In this document: positions 27,735 through 35,480 of the stretch, piece after piece | Layout of the letters: each line of letters opens with the position of its first letter | Numbering within the stretch: position 1 is the stretch's first letter | Source: Teredinibacter haidensis | GTDB taxonomy: Bacteria; Pseudomonadota; Gammaproteobacteria; Pseudomonadales; Cellvibrionaceae | Assembly: GCF_014211975.1 (NCBI RefSeq) | Contig: NZ_CP060084.1 | Span: forward strand, 930,001-994,000 | Direction of reading: 5' to 3' | DNA: 64,000 nt | Translations under genes and position numbers: made by a program | Notes under the pieces: generated by a model | Databases searched by the model: none | Told to the model about the DNA's origin: nothing | Seen by the model: the letters and a program-made list of their open reading frames with translations, nothing else

Positions 27735-30410
27735 ATGTTTAAGCAAAAAAAAATTGCAGTGGCCGTTCGTTTCGCCAGCCTGGGGTTGGGAGCCTCCTTG
27801 CTGACTTGTTTACCTGCGTTGGCGCAGGACAGTGAGGTTCCTAATGAAACTTCTAAGCAGGAAGAGATGCTTATTACGGGCTCACATATTAAACGTAGTA
27901 GCGATTTTGAAAATGGTGGCCAAGTTGTCGGTATTGACGCAGTCAAAATTGAAGCTCTGGGCAGCTTAAATATTGCCGATGTACTGCGTGCCTCTCCGTT
28001 GAACAGCTACGGTTCTTTTAGTGAACGGTCGGGGTCTTCAGCACAGTCAAATGCCTCGATTAACCTCCGTGGTCTCGGTGACCAGCGTACGTTGGTGTTG
28101 GTTGATGGTCGCCGTATGGTTGGTTCTCCAAATATGGGCGCGGCTGTAACAAATATTAATATGATCCCTATGGCTGCTATTGAGCGTGTTGATATACAGG
28201 CCGATGGCTCATCGGCTATTTATGGTACGGATGCTGTTGCCGGTGTTGTGAATATGATGACTAAGCGCGGGATTAACGGCTTCGAATTGACTGCGCGTTA
28301 TGGGGATCGCAGTGAAGACGACGGCAGTGAGCGTGCAATAAGTTTGGTTGGTGGTTTTGATACTGATCGAGGCAATATTACGTTTGCTGTTGAGAAGAGT
28401 AAGCGTGACCCAGTTTGGGATAAAGATCGTGACTATACGGCGCCTTGGGCACGTGACGAGAATGGTAACGGTGTAATTGATGCCTACGTTGAAACAGACG
28501 GGTATTCCTATTACGGTAAAGCGGTTGAACTTTGGGATCCCAATACGGAATATTACGGCCTAAAGGCTGCCACAAGTTGTGCGGCTGGAGATGGTTTCTA
28601 TGGTGAAGCGAGCGCTGACATGGCGTTTGGTTTAACGGATTCCACCGTGTGCTTGTACGGTTATGCCGATATTTCAGCCAACAAGGCCAGCCTCGATAAA
28701 ACCAATGCTTATGTAAATGCGACCTATAAGTTGAATGATAAAGCGGAGTTTTATGTTAGTTCTCTGGTTTCTCGTGTTGAATCTTTTGGCCGTTATGCCC
28801 CACCAGCGGCTGGTTGGCCGGATATGCCTGCGGACTATGCGGATGTTCCATTTGATATCGATACGCTTCTGGAATCAGGCGAAATTACGGAAGACTATGA
28901 GCTCTACGGCTACTATCGCTGGACTAACATTGGTCCACGCGACAACAATGTAACAGACACCCTCATTGATTTTTCCGCTGGATTACAGGGCGATTTAACT
29001 GACAATATCAGCTATGACGTTTACGTTCAAAATAGTAGCTACGATGTTAAGGAGTATGGATATTACTATTTGTCATACCCTGGTCTGGATTATGTTCTGA
29101 ATGAGGGTATCGACCCCTTTACCGTCGAAGGCGCTGGTGCCATGAGTGCAACCAGTACGCAGGATAACTTCAGTAAGATGTCTAAAGTCTACGGCCATAT
29201 GCAAGTCGGTCTAGGTGATCTCTTTGGCGCTGGAGATGTGATTGGGTTGGTTGGCGCAGAGAGCATGGAATTCAGTTATCAAAACAAATATGACCGTGCC
29301 TCTGAGGCGGGTTTAGTTGGTGGTAGTTCAGGAAACTCTTCTGATGGGGATCGCGATGTTGTCGCCATATTTGGCGAACTACTCGCCCCAGTGGCTGACA
29401 GGGTTGAATTGAACGCATCTATACGATACGACTCTTATAGCGATTTTGGTGAAAATGTTTCTCCAACTATTAGCGCTACTTGGGGTGTTACGGATGAAGT
29501 GACTTTACGTGCCCGTTATGGTCAGGGATTTCGAGCACCAGGTTTGGATGAACTCTATGGCCCTGAGAGATTTTCTGCTGAAGATGCTTCAGACCAATAT
29601 ACCTGTGCTCTGAGCGATATTTCTCCTGAAGAGTGTCCAAGTCGTCAGTTTGATACTTACTACTACACCAGCCCAGATCTATCGCCAGAAACGTCTGAAT
29701 CGCTGAGCTTCGGTATTAACTGGCGTCCGCTGGATAATTTGACTCTTGATGTAGGTTATTGGGACATCAATATTCAAGATATTATTACTCAGCCACTACC
29801 GCAGGAATTATTCGATGCAGAGCTTGCTGGTGTGGTATTGGTCGCTCGTACCTACGTTGATCGTACGGGAGGTTTACCCGTTATACACAGTACTTATACG
29901 AACAGCGGTGACCTAGGTGCTACGGGATTAGATTTCCAAATTGATGGCTATATAGATACACGATTCGGTACGGTGACTAGTGATCTGTTAGTCGCATATA
30001 GTCTTTCATTTGATGAGTCGGCATACTTTACCGGTGGAAATCAGAATACCGCCGGATATAATCTGCAACCAAAGGTAAAAGGCCAGTGGGGAATTGGTTG
30101 GTCTCTCGCTTCGAACCGTGTGGACCTGATCGTTGAATATATAGGTCCATCGGCAGAGCAAGACTTTGTCGTTCGAACAGGCAGTAAATCAGTTTTGGAA
30201 AAATCAGATGAAGATTTGGATAGTTTGACTACATTGAACCTCTCCTACTCCTATGATTTGGATACCTTTGGTGAGGTGAAGATTGGCGCTCGCAATCTGA
30301 CCAACGAAGATCCTGTTCTTGATAGAGATGGCAAATTCGATGGCAGTCATTACGAGCTTTATGACAGTACTGGACGAGTATTGTTTGCCGAGTATAAAAT
30401 TAAATTCTAA
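27735..30410 (+). CDS. TonB-dependent outer-membrane receptor
   Basis: 891 residues. Signal peptide about 1-31, cleaved after PALAQ. A TonB-box-like stretch (EEMLITGSHIKR) lies at about 43-54, followed by a plug domain (NASINLRGLGDQRTLVLVDGRR, IPMAAIERVDIQADGSSAIYGTDAVAGVVN) and a C-terminal beta-barrel with typical strand motifs (RARYGQGFRAPGLDELY, GINWRPLDNLTLDVGYWDIN) ending in a Phe (FAEYKIKF). This subclass with TGSHIKR is common in polysaccharide-degrading Alteromonadales, Cellvibrionaceae and Xanthomonas, where it imports oligosaccharides, but the ligand cannot be read here. GGAGAG lies 6 nt before the ATG and a strong terminator follows. A decayed copy of its 3' end lies at 32248. Confidence 0.93.
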   Translation: MFKQKKIAVAVRFASLGLGASLLTCLPALAQDSEVPNETSKQEEMLITGSHIKRSSDFENGGQVVGIDAVKIEALGSLNIADVLRASPLNSYGSFSERSGSSAQSNASINLRGLGDQRTLVLVDGRRMVGSPNMGAAVTNINMIPMAAIERVDIQADGSSAIYGTDAVAGVVNMMTKRGINGFELTARYGDRSEDDGSERAISLVGGFDTDRGNITFAVEKSKRDPVWDKDRDYTAPWARDENGNGVIDAYVETDGYSYYGKAVELWDPNTEYYGLKAATSCAAGDGFYGEASADMAFGLTDSTVCLYGYADISANKASLDKTNAYVNATYKLNDKAEFYVSSLVSRVESFGRYAPPAAGWPDMPADYADVPFDIDTLLESGEITEDYELYGYYRWTNIGPRDNNVTDTLIDFSAGLQGDLTDNISYDVYVQNSSYDVKEYGYYYLSYPGLDYVLNEGIDPFTVEGAGAMSATSTQDNFSKMSKVYGHMQVGLGDLFGAGDVIGLVGAESMEFSYQNKYDRASEAGLVGGSSGNSSDGDRDVVAIFGELLAPVADRVELNASIRYDSYSDFGENVSPTISATWGVTDEVTLRARYGQGFRAPGLDELYGPERFSAEDASDQYTCALSDISPEECPSRQFDTYYYTSPDLSPETSESLSFGINWRPLDNLTLDVGYWDINIQDIITQPLPQELFDAELAGVVLVARTYVDRTGGLPVIHSTYTNSGDLGATGLDFQIDGYIDTRFGTVTSDLLVAYSLSFDESAYFTGGNQNTAGYNLQPKVKGQWGIGWSLASNRVDLIVEYIGPSAEQDFVVRTGSKSVLEKSDEDLDSLTTLNLSYSYDLDTFGEVKIGARNLTNEDPVLDRDGKFDGSHYELYDSTGRVLFAEYKIKF

Positions 30411-30466
30411 ATTAGCTTGGACGGTTGTTAGTTTGCAGCGTTTAGGTTTTGTTAGCGAAAATATCG

Positions 30467-30491
30467 AAACCCACCTTTTGGTGGGTTTTTT
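30467..30491 (+). terminator. Intrinsic terminator of the TonB receptor gene
   Basis: Perfect 9-bp stem AAACCCACC/GGTGGGTTT with a TTTT loop, followed by further Ts, 56 bases after the stop codon. Confidence 0.9.
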
Positions 30492-30889
30492 GTTGGATGG
30501 AATTAAAAGTGCGATAAGGACGTAGCTACTAGCATTGCACAATTTTATTTCTGTACTTGTACTCGATCAAAAAAAAGGTGTTAAATTGAGTTTTGCCTGT
30601 GGTGTCGCCGCAGTGGGGAAAGTAGACCAGTATGTTCTTGTGTGCTGCTTAGCGTTGTAGTTTTTTTTGGTCAAAAATTAGAACAGATAGATTGCTTGGT
30701 TGTTCTTTGATAATAGTGATAGCTGGGTTGTAGGTAGGTTTGTTTGTGTAGAAGGTCAACGTTAAGCCGTTATAATCGGGGCTCGATAAATTTTATAGAC
30801 GGTAAAGCTTGGGAGCCTCTGGTCAAGGCTGGAACATATTTTGACTTGATCAGAGCTTTCCTAGTATTGCAGATAGTTGGGGTTTGGAC
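30492..30889. other. Intergenic region upstream of the methyltransferase gene
   Basis: About 400 bases without an open frame that I can support. Homopolymer runs (AAAAAAA near 30570, TTTTTTT near 30662) and AT-rich segments are present. No RNA gene, repeat or clear promoter is recognised. Confidence 0.4.
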
Positions 30890-31852
30890 ATGAGTGCTAA
30901 GTGTGGAGAGCATTGGAGTACGTTTTGGCAGCAAGGTTATATCACGACATTTGGCGTTTCAAAACCGCATAATTACGATGGTACAACTTTAGCTTTTTGG
31001 CGAGACCATTTCCTCGCGTTACCCAGTAGAGCCAAGGTGCTTGATATTGCCACTGGGAACGGTGCAATAGCCGCCATTGCGATGGATGTGAGCAATAAAA
31101 GCAGTAAGAGTTTTTTGGTCTCAGCAACGGATATAGCGGTAATTAATGCGTCTGTCCACGGTTGCTATGCCAGTGTTCGAAACGGTATCGAATTCCACAG
31201 CAACACTCCGTGTGAGAAGCAGCCCTTTGAAAGTCATTGTTTTAATCTTATCACCTCACAATTCGGCTTTGAGTATAGCGATATAGGTAAAACGCTAGTT
31301 GAGGTGCGCAGGTTGTTGAGAGAGGGCGGACGTTTTGTGGCAATTAGCCATCATACTGATTCAGAATTGCTAAAAGCCTCTAGAGTGGAGCTTGATATTT
31401 ACAGAGAGGCCTTGGATGAATTGGATTTGTTTGGCTTCCTGTCAGGCTATTTTTATACGCTCGGCACCCCTGAACAAAATAAGAATACTGAGGAGAGGGG
31501 GCTTCGAAAAGCAACAGTCGGTGCGCAGGAATTAAATCGCCGAATGAATACGTTTATGTCTTCGCATAGAAAAGATGAAACAGCAAAAGGAGTTGTGAGT
31601 GCAATCGTTCAATTGGCCAAGGTCGCTTCCACAAAAAGTAGAGATGAGCGCGTCAAGTTGGCGAACAACGCGGAAGAACGTTTTGTTCAGGCCAGAGCCA
31701 GGTTAAAGGATATGGCTAGTGCTGCTCTGGATCAAAATGCAATTGATCAACTAACGAAAGCAGCAATGAAATTGGGGTTTACAACAGTAAAATGTAAACC
31801 CACGGTTCTTGAAAATAATTCTCTGGTTGGCTGGGAAATATTGATTGCTTAG
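30890..31852 (+). CDS. Class I SAM-dependent methyltransferase
   Basis: 320 residues from the ATG at 30890, preceded by GGGG 7 nt upstream; a TTG at 30884 is also in frame. Motif I is VLDIATGNGAIA (about 50-61), the acidic residue after beta-2 is in SATDIAV, and the post-motif block is FNLITSQFGFEYSD followed by LVEVRRLLREGGRFVAISHH, all typical of Methyltransf_11/25 Rossmann enzymes. The C-terminal half (about 170-320) is helical and not recognised; it may define the substrate. It is isolated between the TonB receptor and a block of gene remnants. Substrate and pathway are unknown. Confidence 0.85.
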   Translation: MSAKCGEHWSTFWQQGYITTFGVSKPHNYDGTTLAFWRDHFLALPSRAKVLDIATGNGAIAAIAMDVSNKSSKSFLVSATDIAVINASVHGCYASVRNGIEFHSNTPCEKQPFESHCFNLITSQFGFEYSDIGKTLVEVRRLLREGGRFVAISHHTDSELLKASRVELDIYREALDELDLFGFLSGYFYTLGTPEQNKNTEERGLRKATVGAQELNRRMNTFMSSHRKDETAKGVVSAIVQLAKVASTKSRDERVKLANNAEERFVQARARLKDMASAALDQNAIDQLTKAAMKLGFTTVKCKPTVLENNSLVGWEILIA

Positions 31853-31976
31853 ATCGGGTGTATACTCGTATTTAGAGTCCATTGATTGCCACCTAAGGAC
31901 TGACTATAAAACCCAAGATTTTCTGTTTCTGCACTATCTGCGATAACATGTTCATAATCAATTGACCTTTTCATGA

Positions 31977-32020
31977 TGCAGGTTTTCGGTTGACCAGTGC
32001 TCGTGTATTCCGTTCGTCTA
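31977..32020 (-). pseudogene. Remnant of an mksB 3' end
   Basis: On the minus strand one frame reads V-D-E-R-N-T-R-A-L-V-N-R-K, which matches V-G-E-L-N-T-R-V-L-V-D-R-K of the intact mksB C-terminus at about 35570-35610. By hand the DNA matches at 32 of about 40 positions with a single-base deletion just after the R-K codons; most changes are transitions. Weaker similarity continues to about 32065 (F-x-F-x-K). The stretch has a frameshift and stops and cannot encode a protein. Homology is an inference from a short match. Confidence 0.55.
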
Positions 32021-32247
32021 CTAGCACCTGCGCCGGTGGACGTCACTTTTGTTAAAGCGAAAGGCGGAGCTGGGCCGGTAAGTGAATGATCCTGGGCGAG
32101 AATGAATCTAACTCATACTTTTGCCCTCTTAACAGGTATTGCCCCCTGAATTGTTGCTTTCTCGGTTTGATACTCATTTCTGTACGAGCCCCGATTCGGA
32201 ACCCGAGGCTTCAAGATAAAAAGGTAGGAGGGATCTGGGCAGAAACG

Positions 32248-32330
32248 GCAAATTCGGTGGCAGATATTACGAGCTTTATGAGGGTGCCGGATGAGTATTG
32301 TTTGCCGAGGACAAAATGAAATTCTAGATA
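32248..32330 (+). pseudogene. Remnant of a TonB-dependent receptor 3' end
   Basis: About 80 bases match the last codons of the intact receptor (30333-30412), with about 13 mismatches by hand count. In the receptor frame it reads GKFGGRYYELYEGAG, then a TGA where the intact gene has CGA, then VLFAEDKMKF and a stop at the equivalent position. Only this tail is recognisable; upstream sequence is diverged. It is a dead fragment of a duplicated or paralogous receptor gene. Confidence 0.75.
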
Positions 32331-32333
32331 GCT

Positions 32334-32663
32334 GTACCGTAACAGCCTAAAGGTTACTTTTTCACCGCTTACATAAGTAATAGCCAGTTGAGGCTCGCTA
32401 TTTTTGTGTAAGAAAAGGCTGTATTCTTCCGCGCGGGGACTACTTGGGTTTACCTAGATGTTTTTGAAGTGAAAAACCAAGTGCTTCAGGTAGGAGAAGA
32501 TGCTTATTCTTGTGGGAATGAGTTAGGACGGCTTGCAAATTGTCTGCTACGGTTTGTAAGGCTTAACCTATAGCTCTGGCTGATCTCCATTGGAGGCAAG
32601 TGCGAACCACACATCGCCTGCTGTAGCCGAATTTACTGAACTGCCACGACGACAAGCTAAAGA
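32334..32663. other. Intergenic region upstream of the AraC-type gene
   Basis: About 330 bases after the receptor remnant. No open frame, RNA gene or convincing promoter is seen. The AraC-type gene has no obvious ribosome-binding site. Confidence 0.4.
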
Positions 32664-33824
32664 ATGTCCAAGCTCTATACAAATCCAGTCACCCTACTTA
32701 CAGCACTTTTGGTTATATCATTTCTTGGCTTTTATGTGGTAACGAAAGCTTCTCGCCTGGATGATCCCCTGCTTCCAGTGCATAAGAGTACCTACCCATG
32801 GAAGACGTTTAACAGCTCAGATGCGCAAGATGGTGGTTCGTCTATCATCACCATTAACGACGATACTTATAGTCTCGATTTTGACTATAACCTGGCCAGT
32901 AACGTTCAGTTTTCCTACGCCTCGCTGGGGGTTACTTTTGGCGATTATAAGCACCCGGATAATCATATCGATTGGTCTAAGTACGCTACGGTGACTTTAT
33001 CGGTACGTTGTGCCCCCCGCAATGTGCTCGCCTTTGCGCTTCATACCTTCGACGAGAAGGTCACCGATAGCCGCCAGTTTTCTACTTATCGCGTGTCCAC
33101 TACTTTTTTTACCTGCTCTGAGGAGTGGAGTAACGTGGAAATCGACCTAAAACGTTTAGATACACCTGAGTGGTGGCTACAGCGTTACGGCTTAGATTTT
33201 TCCAATCAAGACTACCAGCTCGACAAAATAAGGAGTTTTTCTATCGTAAACTCCCCTCAAAGCCGCTTGGATACCCTCTCTAATGTGAAAATTGGTGAGG
33301 TTGTGCTTCACGGTCGCAGCCGGGTGTTTATCTATTTGTCTGCTGCACTCGCAATCACGGTGTGGCTGACGTTTATCTACGGGGTTTTTCGCCGGCACAT
33401 CCACAAGAAAATTTTGGCTGTGCAGGAGAAAATGCAACAAAACCGACCTCTGATAGCCTATCAACAGCTACCTGTGGAGTCCCGAGAGAATCAGGATCAA
33501 AACGCCGTATTACGTTTTATGGCCACAGAATATGCTAATCCGGATTTAACCCTGCAAATGGCGGCGACCTCTCTGGGGGTTAACCGCACAAAAATTAATG
33601 AATTATTGAGGGATGGTGTGGGCGTAACGTTTAGCACTTACCTTAATAAGCTGCGCCTCACTGAAGCAGCGCGTTTATTGTTGGAACGTAGCGGCAGTAT
33701 TGCTGAAATTGCTTATTCAGTGGGTTACAACAATGTCTCGTACTTTAACCGTATATTTAAGAGCCAGTATGGCTGTACGCCCAAGGCCTACCAAAAGCAG
33801 GCGGTAGAGGAAAAACACTCCTAG
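32664..33824 (+). CDS. Membrane-anchored AraC-family regulator with extracytoplasmic sensor domain
   Basis: 386 residues. TM1 is about 8-27, an extracytoplasmic beta-rich domain spans 30-219 (LDFDYNLASN, TVTLSVRCAPRNVLAFAL, NVEIDLKRL), TM2 is about 220-242, a short linker follows, and a C-terminal AraC double helix-turn-helix spans 280-378 (NPDLTLQMAATSLGVNRTKINELL, SIAEIAYSVGYNNVSYFNRIFKSQYGCTPKAY). The sensor resembles a galactose-binding/CIA30-like jelly roll, a fold that often binds carbohydrate. The arrangement gives a one-component transmembrane regulator that could sense a periplasmic sugar. A likely target is the esterase gene about 500 nt downstream or the TonB receptor; this is inference. 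Confidence 0.88.
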   Translation: MSKLYTNPVTLLTALLVISFLGFYVVTKASRLDDPLLPVHKSTYPWKTFNSSDAQDGGSSIITINDDTYSLDFDYNLASNVQFSYASLGVTFGDYKHPDNHIDWSKYATVTLSVRCAPRNVLAFALHTFDEKVTDSRQFSTYRVSTTFFTCSEEWSNVEIDLKRLDTPEWWLQRYGLDFSNQDYQLDKIRSFSIVNSPQSRLDTLSNVKIGEVVLHGRSRVFIYLSAALAITVWLTFIYGVFRRHIHKKILAVQEKMQQNRPLIAYQQLPVESRENQDQNAVLRFMATEYANPDLTLQMAATSLGVNRTKINELLRDGVGVTFSTYLNKLRLTEAARLLLERSGSIAEIAYSVGYNNVSYFNRIFKSQYGCTPKAYQKQAVEEKHS

Positions 33825-34330
33825 TGGGCCGCTATTGTCTTCAACAATGTGCAAGAAACCTTTCACTATCTGCAATTTTTCATCTTTCCCAGGTTAATTT
33901 ATCAAAGCGGCGTTACAGAATAAGCTAGTGTGATCCACTTGATATTTATCGCACCGAGTATGGGCTAGGGCAAAGATATAGGGGCTTTCGGGATAAGTAC
34001 CTTTAGTCTCTGCGCAATCTCTAGCGAGGCGAATGGCGTTCTTAATAAGGTATTCAACACTCCCTCGGTGTCTGTATCACCCCTTACCAATGGAAGGCTC
34101 GGCGACTGCTTGAGCTTGCTCGGTAGCGCCCTGCTTGGGAGGTAAAAATAATAAGTGGATTGGAGGCAATACCAATCGTTCTGTTAACCCTTAGGGACAC
34201 CACCACACACATCATTCTTCTTTGATTGTTTACGTAAAGGGATCTGGCGTAACGACGAAGGGAAGAGCGTTGCTTTCGAAAATTAACGTTAGCTGTACTG
34301 GCTATAACCATAAGAGAGATATAAAAACAT
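33825..34330. other. Intergenic region between the AraC-type and esterase genes
   Basis: About 500 bases without a supported gene. On the minus strand a 59-codon open stretch (about 33898-34077, reading EYLIKNAIRLARDC and TYPESPYIF) lacks a start codon and is bounded by stops; it could be a gene remnant or chance. Regulatory sites for the esterase gene are expected here but none is obvious. Confidence 0.35.
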
Positions 34331-35353
34331 ATGAAAAATATAGTAATGACGATCCTTTTAATTGTCACGGCCACAACCATCGTTGCATGTGGCGGTGGTG
34401 ATGGAGGTGACGATCTCAACACGCTACCTACACTCACGCCTACAGCAGCTCCCACGCCAGAGCCGACATCGGAGCCGACATTGGAGCCGACACCCGCTCC
34501 GACCCCTGAGATCCCTTCCTCGAGCCTTACAAAGGTGGATGACTTTGGGGAAAACCCAAGCAACCTGGATATGCATGTGTATGTACCCGAAAACTTGCCA
34601 AATATGGCGCCCATTTTACTGGCGGTACATTACTGTTCAGGGGATGGTCCAACCTTTTATCGGAATACCCAGTATGCGAACATGGCTGAACAGTATGGGT
34701 TTATCGTGATATATCCCACGGTTACACGTAGCTCCAAGTGTTTTGATGTGTCGTCACCCGACGCCTTGACCCGTGATGGCGGCAGCGATCCGGTTGCGCT
34801 GATGTCTATGATTCAGTTTGTTCAGAGCCAATACAATACAGATGATACACGCATATTTGTTACCGGCGTATCGTCAGGTGCGATGATGACCAATGTGATG
34901 CTTGCTCTGTACCCTGAGGTGTTTAACGCTGGCGCAGCGTTTGCAGGTGTGCCTTACAGCTGTTTTGCGACAAATGGTTCGTCAGAATGGAATAGTTCAT
35001 GTGCCAATGGCACTACAGCTAAAACAGCGCAGGAATGGGGTGATGCGGTTCGTAATGCAAACCCGGATTACACGGGTGAGTATCCTCGCTTTCAGCTGTG
35101 GCATGGTACAGCCGACGAAGTGCTTAACTATGCAAACTTTGGAGAAGCTATTAAGCAGTGGACGAATGTTCATGGAACCTCGCAAGCCCCTGTTTCGACT
35201 GAAACTTTGTCTAACGGCGCTACGCTAACTCGCTACGGTCAGGATGCTGGCGCGCCTTTGGTAGAGGCGTACAGTCTTGAAGGTGTTTCCCATAATTTAC
35301 CCGTTAACGAGGCGGCAGTTATGGCTTTTTTTGGCTTGGATACTGAAATTTAA
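34331..35353 (+). CDS. CE1/PHB-depolymerase-type esterase lipoprotein
   Basis: 340 residues. Signal peptide ending in the lipobox IVAC (Cys20), then a Gly/Asp patch and a Pro/Thr/Glu-rich linker (about 31-63) made of short P-T-x-E-P units, then an alpha/beta-hydrolase domain. HYCSGDGPTFY follows the first core strand. The nucleophile elbow is GVSSG (Ser181), the likely acid is Asp262 (HGTADE), and the likely histidine is His321 (GVSHNLP). This matches the CE1/LpqC-type esterases, whose members deacetylate xylan or release ferulate, and also PHB depolymerases. The lipid anchor and linker suggest a surface or periplasmic enzyme on plant polymers. The substrate is not determined. Linker DNA has short imperfect repeats (GAGCCGACA). 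Confidence 0.85.
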   Translation: MKNIVMTILLIVTATTIVACGGGDGGDDLNTLPTLTPTAAPTPEPTSEPTLEPTPAPTPEIPSSSLTKVDDFGENPSNLDMHVYVPENLPNMAPILLAVHYCSGDGPTFYRNTQYANMAEQYGFIVIYPTVTRSSKCFDVSSPDALTRDGGSDPVALMSMIQFVQSQYNTDDTRIFVTGVSSGAMMTNVMLALYPEVFNAGAAFAGVPYSCFATNGSSEWNSSCANGTTAKTAQEWGDAVRNANPDYTGEYPRFQLWHGTADEVLNYANFGEAIKQWTNVHGTSQAPVSTETLSNGATLTRYGQDAGAPLVEAYSLEGVSHNLPVNEAAVMAFFGLDTEI

Positions 35354-35480
35354 TATCCTTTGCTGCGTTCAAGTTGTCACTGCGGTGGCAACTTGAATTC
35401 TCCAGGATGGGGGAATTGGTTATGGCGAGATCAACACTCCATCGTTTACCTGCTGTTTTGGAACGAGTACCTGCTAGTAG

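Noticed and set aside
31849..32046. 65-codon minus-strand frame after the methyltransferase gene
   Set aside because: It is in a different frame from the mksB-like remnant, has no known domain, and has no clear ribosome-binding site; likely chance over decayed sequence.
34084..34614. 176-codon minus-strand frame antisense to the esterase start
   Set aside because: Its sequence is the reverse of the Pro/Thr-rich linker and lipobox region (Gly/Ser/Val repeats); the plus-strand esterase has a full catalytic triad.
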